Of a DNA stretch of 41,002 bases, positions 29,952 through 38,147 are shown piece after piece. The first letter of the stretch is position 1; every line of letters starts with the position of its first letter. The stretch comes from Nitriliruptoria bacterium (GTDB lineage Bacteria; Actinomycetota; Nitriliruptoria; Euzebyales; Egibacteraceae). The position numbers were made by a program, and so were the translations under genes. The notes beneath the pieces are model-generated. The model was not told where the DNA came from and searched no databases. It saw only the letters and a list, made by a program, of their open reading frames with translations. Location: the NCBI GenBank assembly GCA_003553565.1, contig PWER01000043.1:1-41002 (forward strand), written 5' to 3'.

Positions 29952-31456
29952 AGGTCCGCCTGCTCCACCCCGACCGCGACGTGCCCGTCGGCGAGCCGCT
30001 GCCCGACCACGCCGAGGACCTCGCCGCCGACCTCGAGCTGGACTCGCTGATCGAGGCGATGGCCGGCGACGACGACCACATCCGTCGGGTCGCCCGCTGG
30101 CTGCTGCTGGCCGGCGCGGAGGACCGCGCGGTCATCGCCCACCGGCAGGCCGTCATGGCCGACGCCCTCGCGGCGCCCGCCGCGGTCGAGTCGATGTACC
30201 GGGTGGCCACCGAGGCGCTGGAGGGTCGCCGGCGGCTGTTCTTCGGGCGCTTCGGCTCCTCCCCCGAGACGGTGCTCATGCAGGCGCGGCGCCTGCTGGA
30301 CCTGCTGGTGGCGACGCTGCGCCGGCTGCGGCGGGTCGCCGACGCGCACCGCCAGCACCTGGGGTCCAGCGGGCTGGCGGGGCTGTGCGACCGCCTCGAC
30401 ACCGAGCTCGACGAGGACTACCTCGACGTCCTCGAGGGCCACCTCGAGGAGCTGCAGCTCGAGGAGGGCGTGCTGCTGTCGGCCAAGCTGGGACGCGGCA
30501 ACGCCGGCCGCGACCACGTGCTCCGGCGCCCACCGCAGCAGGGACGACTGGCCAAGATGCTGGAGCGCGAGCGCGGCGGGCTCACGTTCACCATCCCCGA
30601 GCGCGACGAGACGGCCGCCCGCGCGCTCGCCCAGCTGCGCGAGCGCGGCCTCAACGACGTCGCCAACGTCCTCGCCCAGTCCTCCGACCACATCCTCGAC
30701 TTCTTCCGGGTCCTGCGCGACGAGCTCGCCTTCTACCTCGGCGGGGTGCGACTGCACCGCGCGCTGTCGCAGCAGGGGGCGCCCAGCTGCTGGCCCGAGC
30801 TCACCGAGGTGGCCGACGTGCTGGCCACCGAGTCGCTCGTCGACGCCGCGCTCGCGCTGCGGATCCCCGAGGTCGTCGGCAACGACGTGGACGCCACCGG
30901 GCGCCCGCTGGTGCTGGTGACGGGAGCCAACCAGGGGGGCAAGTCCACGTTCCTGCGCAGCGTCGGCCAGGCCCAGGTCATGGCCCAGGCCGGGCTGCCC
31001 GTGGCCGCCGCGCGGTTCACCACGACCCTCGCCCCGCGCGTGCTGACCCACCACACGCGCGAGGAGGATCCCGAGATGGAGAGCGGCAAGCTCGATGAGG
31101 AGCTGCGTCGCATGAGCGCGGTGGTGGACGCCGCCGCCCCCGGCGCCCTGGTGCTGTGCAACGAGTCGTTCTCCTCCACCAACGAGCGCGAGGGCTCCGA
31201 GATCGCCCGCCAGGTCACCACCGCGCTGCTGGACGCCGGCGTGCGGGTGGTGTACGTGACCCACCTCTACGAGCTGGCACGGGGGTTCACCGAGCGCGAC
31301 CGCGACCGCGTGCTGTTCCTGCGCGCCGAGCGCGGCGAGCAGGGCCAGCGCCCCTACCGGCTGGAGGAGGGCGAGCCGCTGCCGACCAGCTTCGGCGCCG
31401 ACACCTACCAGCAGGTGTTCGGCGCCGACCTGTCGGTGGACGCCGAGGAGCGCTGA
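29948..31456 (+). CDS. MutS-like ATPase, second of a coupled pair
   Basis: A 502-aa paralogue with the same MutS core-plus-ATPase layout. Walker A is VTGANQGGKSTFLR near residue 325, and RVLTHHTREEDPEMESGKLD matches the signature region. Walker B is ALVLCNESFSSTN near 401, again Asn-Glu instead of Asp-Glu. VVYVTHLYELARGF carries the switch His. The N-terminal half is helical and resembles MutS domain III rather than mismatch-binding domain I. Its ATG overlaps the preceding gene's stop (ATGA). The shared Walker-B change argues that both belong to one divergent MutS subfamily rather than being decayed repair proteins; their DNA or RNA substrate is unknown. It converges on the GGDEF/EAL gene with only 13 nt between stops. 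Confidence 0.88.
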   Translation: MKVRLLHPDRDVPVGEPLPDHAEDLAADLELDSLIEAMAGDDDHIRRVARWLLLAGAEDRAVIAHRQAVMADALAAPAAVESMYRVATEALEGRRRLFFGRFGSSPETVLMQARRLLDLLVATLRRLRRVADAHRQHLGSSGLAGLCDRLDTELDEDYLDVLEGHLEELQLEEGVLLSAKLGRGNAGRDHVLRRPPQQGRLAKMLERERGGLTFTIPERDETAARALAQLRERGLNDVANVLAQSSDHILDFFRVLRDELAFYLGGVRLHRALSQQGAPSCWPELTEVADVLATESLVDAALALRIPEVVGNDVDATGRPLVLVTGANQGGKSTFLRSVGQAQVMAQAGLPVAAARFTTTLAPRVLTHHTREEDPEMESGKLDEELRRMSAVVDAAAPGALVLCNESFSSTNEREGSEIARQVTTALLDAGVRVVYVTHLYELARGFTERDRDRVLFLRAERGEQGQRPYRLEEGEPLPTSFGADTYQQVFGADLSVDAEER

Positions 31457-31469
31457 CAGGGTTGCGGGG

Positions 31470-33626
31470 CTAGGCGCTGCGCTCGCCCTGCGCGCGACCC
31501 GAGCACTGGGCTGCGTCAGCGGCAGGGACCCCGGTGCGCTGGAGGTGCGTGAGCGCGCCTGGGTGGACCGGAGGGCTCCACAGGTAGCCCTGGGCGTGGT
31601 CGCAGCCGAACCCGCGCAGCTCGTCGCGCTGGATCGGCCCCTCCACGCCCTCGGCGGTGACGGCCATCCCGAAGGCGTGGGCGAGGTCGACGGTGGCAGC
31701 CACCAGCGCGCGGTCGGCGGGCTCGTCGAGCATCCCGGCCACGAACGAGCGGTCGATCTTGACGACATCGACCGGCAGCCGTCGCAGGTGGTTGAGCGCG
31801 CTGTACCCGGTGCCGAAGTCGTCCAGCGCCAGGTGGATGCCCAGGCCGCGCAGCTGTGCCAGCTGGTCCTCGCCACTGGTCGTCTGCAGCACCGCCGACT
31901 CGGTGATCTCCAGCGACAGGTTCACCGGGTCCAGCCCGGCGTCGGCCAGGGCGCGCTGGACGCGCGCGACCAGCCGGTCGTCGGCCAGCTGCAGCGGCGA
32001 GAGGTTGACCGACAGCACGAAGGCCGGGTCCGCGGCGACCCAGGAGGTGGCGGCGGCGCACGCCTGGCGCAGGACCGCCTCGCCCAGCTCGTGGATCAGC
32101 CCGACCTCCTCGGCCACCCAGATGAAGCGATCCGGTGCGAGCTCGCCACCGTCGGGCAGGACGAGCCGCACCAGGGCCTCGGCACCCTCGACGCGCTCGC
32201 TGGCGAGCCCGAACACGGGCTGGTAGCGCACCGCCACCCCGCCGTTGTCCAGTGCCTTGCGCAGGACGTCGGCGGTGCCCACGCGCTGGCGCACGCGCTC
32301 GCGCATGGCAGGGGTGAACAGCGCCACGCGGTTGCGCCCGCGCTCCTTGGCGGCGTCCACAGCGGTGTGGGCGTCGCGCAGCAGGCTGCTGGCATCCTCG
32401 CGATGATCGCCGGCGACGAGCCCGACGCTGGCGGTGAGGGTGAGCTCCGTGCCACCGGCCACCAGCGGGGTCTGCAGCGCGCGGTGCACGCGCTGGGCGA
32501 CCACCTCGGCCGCGTCAGCATCGGGCAGGTCCGGGCACACGATGACGAACTCGTCGCCGCCGAAGCGCGCCACGGTGTCACCGGGGCGCACCACGCGTCG
32601 CAGGCGGTCGGCCACTCTCCGGAGGACGCGGTCGCCGACCTCGTGGCCCAGCGCGTCGTTGATGTGCTTGAACCCGTCCAGGTCGAGGAACAGCACGCCC
32701 ACCAGCGCGCCGGTGCGCTCCGCGAGCGCCTGCACGTGCTCGAGGCGGTCCACCATCAGCGCGCGGTTCGCCAGACCGGTCACCGGGTCGCGCGAGGCGA
32801 CGTGCTCGAGCTGCTGGCGCGCGCGGCGGCGCTCGTAGGCGGCCTCCAGCGCGTTGCCGAGCGCTTGCAGGAACGCGTGGTCCTGCGCGTCGAGCTCCAC
32901 GCCGTCACCGGTGTGCACCGCCAGGAGCGCCCAGTGCCCCGCGCGCACCCAGCCGCTGGGCTCCTGGCCGTGCGCGGCGCCACGCGCTGCAGTGGTCACC
33001 TCGATCTCGGGGACCAGCAAGGCGGGCAGCAGCTCGCGGATGCGCTGGAGGAGCGTCTCGGGCTGCTCGCCGGCCAGCGCGCGCTGCCCCAGCTCGGCGA
33101 CGGCTTGCTGCTGGCTGGCGCGGCGGTCGGCCAGCGGGCAGCTGCGGTGCGGGTCGCTGACGTCGGTGGCGATGCCGATCGTGCCGACCAAGGCACCCGC
33201 GCCGTCCCACAGGGGAGACAGGGTCAGCAGGGCGGGCAGCCGCCCACCGTCGCGCCGGCGCAGCTCCAGCTCGGCGCGCACCTCCTCCCCACGGAGGACG
33301 CGCGCGGCGAGCGCGTGGGCGCGCTCGTGCTCCTCGGGCGACACGCACAGCTCGAGCACCGATCGCCCGCGGGCCTCCGGCCCGGTCCAGCCAAACAGCC
33401 GCTCGGCGGCAGCGTTCCAGCACGTGACGCGCCAGGACGCGTCGGTGGCCACGACCGCGTCACCGACCGCGTCGAGCAGCTGCGCCTGCAGGTCGGCCTG
33501 CTCCTCGTCGAGCTCGGGACGGGACTCGGCGAGCCCGCCGAGCGCCAGGCTGGATCCACGTGCCCGGTCGGCACGCACAGGCTCGCACGCGCGCGTCTGG
33601 CCCGGATGATCGGCGTGGTCGTGCAT
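31470..33626 (-). CDS. PAS-GGDEF-EAL cyclic-di-GMP signalling protein
   Basis: A 718-aa soluble sensor with both halves of c-di-GMP turnover. A PAS domain at about 55-165 (LLDAVGDAVVATDASWRVTC, RDGGRLPALLTLSPL) is followed by a divergent GAF-like region (about 180-280). The GGDEF domain has DPVTGLANRALMVDRLEHV, DLDGFKHINDALGHEVGD and an intact FGGDEFVIV active site; the usual RxxD inhibitory site upstream is not evident. The EAL domain has AEALVRL, SVNLSPLQL, LEITES, LDDFGTGYS, VKIDRSFV and TAEGVE, all the metal and catalytic positions of an active phosphodiesterase. It may be bifunctional, with PAS/GAF input setting the balance. No membrane helices. ATG 33626 has GGGAG upstream. Confidence 0.94.
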   Translation of the reverse strand: MHDHADHPGQTRACEPVRADRARGSSLALGGLAESRPELDEEQADLQAQLLDAVGDAVVATDASWRVTCWNAAAERLFGWTGPEARGRSVLELCVSPEEHERAHALAARVLRGEEVRAELELRRRDGGRLPALLTLSPLWDGAGALVGTIGIATDVSDPHRSCPLADRRASQQQAVAELGQRALAGEQPETLLQRIRELLPALLVPEIEVTTAARGAAHGQEPSGWVRAGHWALLAVHTGDGVELDAQDHAFLQALGNALEAAYERRRARQQLEHVASRDPVTGLANRALMVDRLEHVQALAERTGALVGVLFLDLDGFKHINDALGHEVGDRVLRRVADRLRRVVRPGDTVARFGGDEFVIVCPDLPDADAAEVVAQRVHRALQTPLVAGGTELTLTASVGLVAGDHREDASSLLRDAHTAVDAAKERGRNRVALFTPAMRERVRQRVGTADVLRKALDNGGVAVRYQPVFGLASERVEGAEALVRLVLPDGGELAPDRFIWVAEEVGLIHELGEAVLRQACAAATSWVAADPAFVLSVNLSPLQLADDRLVARVQRALADAGLDPVNLSLEITESAVLQTTSGEDQLAQLRGLGIHLALDDFGTGYSALNHLRRLPVDVVKIDRSFVAGMLDEPADRALVAATVDLAHAFGMAVTAEGVEGPIQRDELRGFGCDHAQGYLWSPPVHPGALTHLQRTGVPAADAAQCSGRAQGERSA

Positions 33627-33674
33627 CAGGCTCCCGGATGGCTGCGGTGCCGGCTCGTCGAGCCGGCCATGGAG

Positions 33675-33696
33675 ACGGTGCGGGACACTGCACCGT
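33675..33696. promoter_or_regulatory. Inverted repeat upstream of the GGDEF/EAL gene
   Basis: ACGGTGC (33675-33681) and GCACCGT (33690-33696) form a perfect 7-bp inverted repeat with an 8-nt spacer. It lies 49 nt before the start of the c-di-GMP protein and 82 nt after the stop of the VIT1-like transporter gene. It could be an operator or the end of the transporter transcript. The half-sites are related to those in the galU upstream region (18578-18599) and have the same spacer length, but are arranged in the opposite orientation. Confidence 0.35.
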
Positions 33697-33777
33697 GCGC
33701 GTGGCCCTGTGCGGCTCCCCGGGGCCCGTCGGCAGGATCGACGGCGCGACAAGGCCGAGCTCTGCGCCTGCGGCCCG

Positions 33778-34836
33778 CTACTGCACCAGCCCGCCGATCA
33801 CCGAGCCGATGGCGAAGGTGGCGGTGGCCGCCACCGCGCCGATCGCGAGCTGGCGCAGCCCGGCGAACAGCGCGGACCGGGCCGTGAGGATGCTCAGCGT
33901 GGCGCCCACCGCGAACAGCGCTGTCGCCGACAGCCCCACCGAGACCAGGACGGCCACCGTGCCCTCGAGCACCGCGAAGGGAGCGACCGGCACCACCGCG
34001 CCGAGCGCGAACGCGCCCCCGTTGGAGATCGCGGCGCGCAGCGCCGTGCCGCGCGGCACCACTGCGGAGTCCGGCTCGCGAGCGATCGCTTCGGCGGGCG
34101 CGGCGGCGACCTCGGGCGCGTCACCGCCCTGCTGGTCGGCGTCGTCGCGCTCCTCGTCGGGCAGCAGGTGCAGCTCGTGCTCGTCGCCCTGGCGGGCTCG
34201 GGCGATGTCGGAGGCCTGTAGGCGGACCTCGGAGAGGAGCAGCTCGCGCTGGGAGGTCACCGAGACCAGCTCGCCGGCCGCCATCGACAGCGACCCGGAC
34301 AGCAGCCCCGCGATCCCGGTGATCAGCAGCGCGGTCGACTCGGCCTGCGCCCCGGCCACACCCATCACCAGGCTGAGGTTCGACACGAGCCCGTCATTGA
34401 TGCCGAACACCCCGGCGCGCACCGAGTGGCCCAGCCGCAGCCGCCAGCCCGGCGACAGCCCGGTCAGGGCCCGCGCGTGGATGCGCTCGTCGGACTCGAG
34501 GCCGGGGGCATCGGGCTCGTCGGTGTAGGCCCGGATCTCGGCGCGCTCCACGCGCTCGATGATCGGCAGCACCGCGGGGATCCCGAAGCGCGCGGCGAAC
34601 GCCGCGACCAGCCGCGACCCCGCTCCCGGTCGCCCCCGCGGGTCAGCGCGGCCGCGGTGTGCGGTGCCCAGGCGCCCCTCCCAGTGGCGGGCATGGCGCT
34701 CCTCGGCGGCGGCGAGCCCTTCGAGGACCGCTCGCTGGGCGTCGTCGTCGGCCACGCCCGCCAACGCGCGGTACAGGCGCGCGCGCCGTCGCTCGGCGCG
34801 CACATAGCGGCGGAAGCGTCGTTCGTCACGTGCCAT
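33778..34836 (-). CDS. Ferritin-like domain fused to a VIT1/CCC1 iron-manganese transporter
   Basis: A 352-aa protein. Residues 1-140 form a rubrerythrin/ferritin-like helical bundle with two Glu-xx-His pairs (EERHARHWE near 45-53, ESDERIHARAL near 117-127) that can bind a di-metal centre. From about 133 the VIT1/CCC1 membrane domain follows: GHSVRAGVFGINDGLVSNLS, GLLSGSLSMAAGELVSV, then a cytoplasmic loop rich in Glu/Asp, and three more C-terminal helices. The combination matches membrane-bound ferritin-type exporters (MbfA), which remove excess iron or manganese. The direction of transport is inferred from that family. ATG 34836 has GGGGAG upstream. It diverges from the ABC permease gene. 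Confidence 0.92.
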   Translation of the reverse strand: MARDERRFRRYVRAERRRARLYRALAGVADDDAQRAVLEGLAAAEERHARHWEGRLGTAHRGRADPRGRPGAGSRLVAAFAARFGIPAVLPIIERVERAEIRAYTDEPDAPGLESDERIHARALTGLSPGWRLRLGHSVRAGVFGINDGLVSNLSLVMGVAGAQAESTALLITGIAGLLSGSLSMAAGELVSVTSQRELLLSEVRLQASDIARARQGDEHELHLLPDEERDDADQQGGDAPEVAAAPAEAIAREPDSAVVPRGTALRAAISNGGAFALGAVVPVAPFAVLEGTVAVLVSVGLSATALFAVGATLSILTARSALFAGLRQLAIGAVAATATFAIGSVIGGLVQ

Positions 34837-34920
34837 GCCCGGCTACTCCCCTTCGCCGCCACCGTACCCCCCGGAGGCGCTCCACCCGCCGCGGGGCCCC
34901 GTAGACTCCGGGTGCTCGCT

Positions 34921-34947
34921 GCCTGCCGCGTGTCGCGCGCGGCAGGC
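34921..34947 (+). promoter_or_regulatory. Perfect 10-bp hairpin in the leader of the ABC permease gene
   Basis: GCCTGCCGCG (34921-34930) and CGCGGCAGGC (34938-34947) form a perfect stem with a 7-nt loop TGTCGCG, ending 22 nt before the start codon and about 13 nt before its Shine-Dalgarno (GGAGGGGG). A TAGACT -10-like box lies just upstream (about 34902-34907), so the hairpin would be near the 5' end of the message. It may be a stabilising leader structure or an operator. Confidence 0.5.
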
Positions 34948-34969
34948 GCGCACCGGCCACGGAGGGGGC

Positions 34970-36625
34970 ATGGGACCAGCACCGGCACGCGCGGCGCCCG
35001 CGGTGGCGACCTCCCCCTCGCGCCGCCGGCGCCTGCTGGCAGGCACCGGCCGGCTGGTGCGGCTGCGGCTGCGGCGCGACCGCGTGCTGCTGCCCGCCTG
35101 GGCGCTGGGGGTCACCGGGCTCGTGGCCTACTTCGTCGCGGCCCTTGAGCTGCTCTACGAGACCGAGGAGGACCTCGCCGGCGTCGCCCAGATGATGGAG
35201 GGTCCCCTGGGCGCGCTGATGGGCGGACCCGGCTACGGGTTCGACGCCATCACGCTGCCGGTGTTCTTCGCCGGCACCTACTGGCTCTACGTCATGGTGC
35301 TCGTGGGGCTGATGAGCATCCTGGTCACGGTGCGCCACACCCGCCGCGAGGAGGTCGCCGGCCGTACCGAGCCGGTGCTCGCCGGGCCCGTGGGCCGCCT
35401 GGCGCCGCTCGCCTCGGCGCTGGTGGTCGTGGTGACGCTGAACGTCGCCGTGGCGGTGCTGACCGTCGCGGTGCTGCTGGCCGGCGACTACCCGGCCGCT
35501 GGCTCCTGGACGGTGGGCGCCGGCGTCGGCGCGCTCGGGCTCGTGCTGGCGGCGGTGGCGGCGCTGACCGCCCAGATCGCGGCGACCTCGAGGGCGGCGG
35601 CGGGTCTGGCGGGCATCGTGCTGGGCGCGGCGTTCGCGGTGCGCTCGCTCGGCGACCTCCTCGAGGCGCAGGGCAGCTGGCTGTCATGGCTCTCGCCGCT
35701 GGCGTGGTCGCAGCAGACTCGCGCGTATGTCGACGAGCGCTGGTGGCCGCTGCTGCTGTCGCTCGCCGCAGCCGCGGTGCTGCTGGCGCTGGCGGCACGC
35801 CTGGCGGCGCGGCGCGACCTCGGCGCAGGCGCGCTCGGCGCCCGTCCCGGGGCGCCGCGAGCACCGGGGTGGCTGCGCTCGCCGCTCGCGCTGGCGGTGC
35901 GGCTGCAGCGAGGCGCCATCCTCGGCTGGGGTGCGGCGCTGCTCGTGCTGGGAGGGCTCTACGGCGGCATGGCCGGGGAGTTCCTCGACGCGGTCGAGCA
36001 GCTGCCCGACGATCTCGTGGCGCTCCTCGGCGGCTCCGCCGAGGCGCTGGAGGGCTACCTGGCCCTCATGGGCGTGTTCGACGCGGTCGTGGTCAGCGCC
36101 TTCGCGCTGCTGGCGCTGCACGCCCTGCGCGCCGAGGAGGCCTCGGGGCGGGCCGAGGCGCTCCTGGCCACACCCGTCAGCCGGGGGCGCTGGTTCGGCA
36201 CGCACCTGGCGGTCACGGCCGGGGCCGCCGTGGCCCTGCTGGCCGTCACCGGCGTGGCCATGGGTGCCGCGGCGGCGGCGACGACCGGCGACGGGCAGCT
36301 GCTGTGGCTCGGCGTCGCAGCCCATCTGGCGGTCGTCCCCGGCGTGCTGGTGATCCTCGGGCTGGGCGCGCTGCTGCTCGGCAGCGCACCGCGGGCCCTG
36401 CTCGCGGCCTGGGTGGTGCTCGGCCACAGCCTGCTCACCGGGGTGTTCGGTGACCTGATGGACCTGCCGGACTGGCTGGCGGGCCTCTCCCCGTTCGCGC
36501 ACCTCGCCGCGGTCCCCCAGGAGGACCTGGCGCTCGCACCGGTCGTGGGGCTGATCGCGCTCGCGGTCGGGCTGGCGGTGGCCGGCGCCGCCGCGCTCCG
36601 CCGCCGCGACCTGCGCGGCCGCTGA
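34970..36625 (+). CDS. ABC-2 type multidrug/antibiotic exporter permease, orphan
   Basis: A 551-aa polytopic protein with about 12 hydrophobic helices in two similar six-helix halves, each beginning near a RLRLRRDR / LAVRLQRGAILGWG amphipathic entry segment. The second half carries HALRAEEASGRAEALLATPV, the actinobacterial antibiotic-exporter permease pattern; the first half has HTRREEVAGRTEPVLAGPV at the matching place, showing internal duplication. The partner ATPase usually lies next door, but none is in this window. The substrate is unknown. ATG 34970 lies after GGAGGGGG; an upstream in-frame ATG (34835) would add an unlikely Pro-rich leader. Confidence 0.88.
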   Translation: MGPAPARAAPAVATSPSRRRRLLAGTGRLVRLRLRRDRVLLPAWALGVTGLVAYFVAALELLYETEEDLAGVAQMMEGPLGALMGGPGYGFDAITLPVFFAGTYWLYVMVLVGLMSILVTVRHTRREEVAGRTEPVLAGPVGRLAPLASALVVVVTLNVAVAVLTVAVLLAGDYPAAGSWTVGAGVGALGLVLAAVAALTAQIAATSRAAAGLAGIVLGAAFAVRSLGDLLEAQGSWLSWLSPLAWSQQTRAYVDERWWPLLLSLAAAAVLLALAARLAARRDLGAGALGARPGAPRAPGWLRSPLALAVRLQRGAILGWGAALLVLGGLYGGMAGEFLDAVEQLPDDLVALLGGSAEALEGYLALMGVFDAVVVSAFALLALHALRAEEASGRAEALLATPVSRGRWFGTHLAVTAGAAVALLAVTGVAMGAAAAATTGDGQLLWLGVAAHLAVVPGVLVILGLGALLLGSAPRALLAAWVVLGHSLLTGVFGDLMDLPDWLAGLSPFAHLAAVPQEDLALAPVVGLIALAVGLAVAGAAALRRRDLRGR

Positions 36626-36639
36626 CCAGGCCGAGGGTG

Positions 36640-36658
36640 CGCCGCGGCGAGCGCGGCG
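36640..36658 (+). terminator. Weak hairpin after the ABC permease gene
   Basis: CGCCGC (36640-36645) pairs with GCGGCG (36653-36658) around a 7-nt loop, 15 nt past the stop codon. Six GC pairs without a U-tract give modest support. Confidence 0.35.
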
Positions 36659-36730
36659 GCTGACCGGTGGTCGTGGTGGACCATGGGACGCTCGGGGAAG
36701 GCTGTCCGCAGCCGGTGCAAGGAGACGAAG

Positions 36731-37297
36731 ATGAGTCACGTCGTGGAGCTCCACAGCCGCGCCCTCGCAGACCTCGATGCGATGGTGTCGCGCATCGGAC
36801 CGCGTGACTGGCAGCAGCGCACCGCCTGCACTGACTGGACCGTGCGCGACCTGCTGAACCACCTCACCGCCGAGGCGCTGTGGGCGCCGCACCTGCTGCG
36901 CGGCGAGACCCTGGAGCAGGTCGGTGACCGCTACCAGGGCGATGTGCTGGGCGCCGACCCGCTGACGACCTGGCGGGAGGCGAGCGCCGGCGAGCACGCG
37001 GCCGTCACCGCTCCAGGCGCCCTGGAGGTCACCGTGCACACCACCATGGGGCCGCTGGAGGCGCGCACCTACCTGTCGCAGCGCCTGACCGACCTCGCGG
37101 TCCACCGGTGGGACCTCGCCCAGGGGCTCGGTGTGGAGACCACCATCCCCACCGATGTCGCCGAGCACCTGCTGGAGCTGATCGAGCCGATGGCCGACGA
37201 GCTCGCCGACACCGGCCTGTTCGCCCCGCCGGTCGAGGTGCCCGCCGACGCCAGCAGCTCCGAGCGCCTGCTGGGGCTGCTGGGGCGCCGCCCGTGA
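36731..37297 (+). CDS. DinB-like / mycothiol-dependent maleylpyruvate isomerase-type protein (TIGR03086-like)
   Basis: A 188-aa four-helix-bundle protein of the actinobacterial DinB/MDMPI-N group. It opens MSHVVELHSRALADLDAMVS, then TACTDWTVRDLLNHLTAEAL (31-50) with a metal-binding His, and LTDLAVHRWDLAQGLG with the third-helix His. Relatives use mycothiol as a thiol cofactor, but many have no assigned reaction. It lacks the C-terminal SCP2-like domain of genuine maleylpyruvate isomerases. ATG 36731 follows GGAGACGAAG; an upstream ATG (36683) is less likely. Its stop overlaps the start of the DUF2071 gene (GTGA), so the two are coupled. Confidence 0.87.
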   Translation: MSHVVELHSRALADLDAMVSRIGPRDWQQRTACTDWTVRDLLNHLTAEALWAPHLLRGETLEQVGDRYQGDVLGADPLTTWREASAGEHAAVTAPGALEVTVHTTMGPLEARTYLSQRLTDLAVHRWDLAQGLGVETTIPTDVAEHLLELIEPMADELADTGLFAPPVEVPADASSSERLLGLLGRRP

Positions 37298-38049
37298 CCG
37301 TGCGCGCCGACCCCTACCCGCCGCGCTCCCCCGACCCGCCGGCGCCCCCGATCATGCGGCAGCGGTGGACGGCGGTCACCTACCTCCACTGGCCGGTGCC
37401 CACCGAGGCGATCGCGCGGCTGCTGCCACCGGACCTCGACGTCGACACCCACGAAGGGCAGGCGTGGGTCGGGCTGGTCCCGTTCGTCATGCGCGACGTG
37501 GCGGCCCGCGTCGGTCCGCCGCTGCCGTGGCTGTCGCACTTCTGCGAGACCAACGTGCGCACCTACGTGGTGGGGCCGCGCGGACCGGGCGTGTGGTTCT
37601 GCTCGCTGGACGCCGCCCGGCTGCTGCCGGTCGCCACCGCGCTGACCGCGTTCCGCCTGCCCTACCGGTGGGCGCGGATGGCCGCCGCTCGCCGCGGCGA
37701 CGAGCTGCGCTTCTGGACCCGGCGCCGCTGGCCCGGGCCGCGCGGGGCGCGCAGCCTCGTCGGCGTCCGCGAGGGCGAGCGAGTCGAGCCCGACGCCCTC
37801 GACCGGTTCCACACCAACCGCTGGGCCCTCTACACCGTCGACCGCGCCGGCCGGCTGCTGCACCTGCCGGTCGACCACGACGCGTGGCCCCTGCGCGCCG
37901 GCACCCTCACCCACCTGCGCGACGACCTCGTCGAGGCCGCGGGCATCCCACGGCCGACGACCCCGCCGCGCGTGCGCGTCGGCGGCGACGTGCGCGTGGT
38001 CGCAGGTCGCCCTCGGGTGGTCGCGGGCGGCACCCGCTCCCTGGCCTGA
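37294..38049 (+). CDS. DUF2071/YqjF-family protein
   Basis: A 251-aa protein of the YqjF-like DUF2071 family, related in fold to acetoacetate decarboxylase; the function is unknown in most species. Recognisable blocks are MRQRWTAVTYLHWPVPTEAI, LLPPDLDVDTHEGQAWVGLV, FCETNVRTYV, GVWFCSLDAARLLPV, LPYRWARM and RFHTNRWALYT. The C-terminus after HLRDDLVEAAGIP is a short basic tail. GTG 37294 overlaps the previous stop; a second GTG at 37300 is also possible. Coupling with the DinB-like gene suggests a common small-molecule or stress-related task, not defined here. Confidence 0.88.
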   Translation: MTVRADPYPPRSPDPPAPPIMRQRWTAVTYLHWPVPTEAIARLLPPDLDVDTHEGQAWVGLVPFVMRDVAARVGPPLPWLSHFCETNVRTYVVGPRGPGVWFCSLDAARLLPVATALTAFRLPYRWARMAAARRGDELRFWTRRRWPGPRGARSLVGVREGERVEPDALDRFHTNRWALYTVDRAGRLLHLPVDHDAWPLRAGTLTHLRDDLVEAAGIPRPTTPPRVRVGGDVRVVAGRPRVVAGGTRSLA

Positions 38050-38147
38050 CCTGCTCGACCCGCACCCGACCGACCCGAGCCCCTACCCTGGCCCCCGCGT
38101 GGGGCACACGAGCCCACCCCACCGCCAGCCCTGCGACGAGGTGCCCC

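Noticed and set aside
34970-36625. Possible biosynthetic gene cluster export system
   Set aside because: The permease resembles antibiotic exporters, but no biosynthetic enzymes, ATPase or regulators of such a cluster are adjacent.
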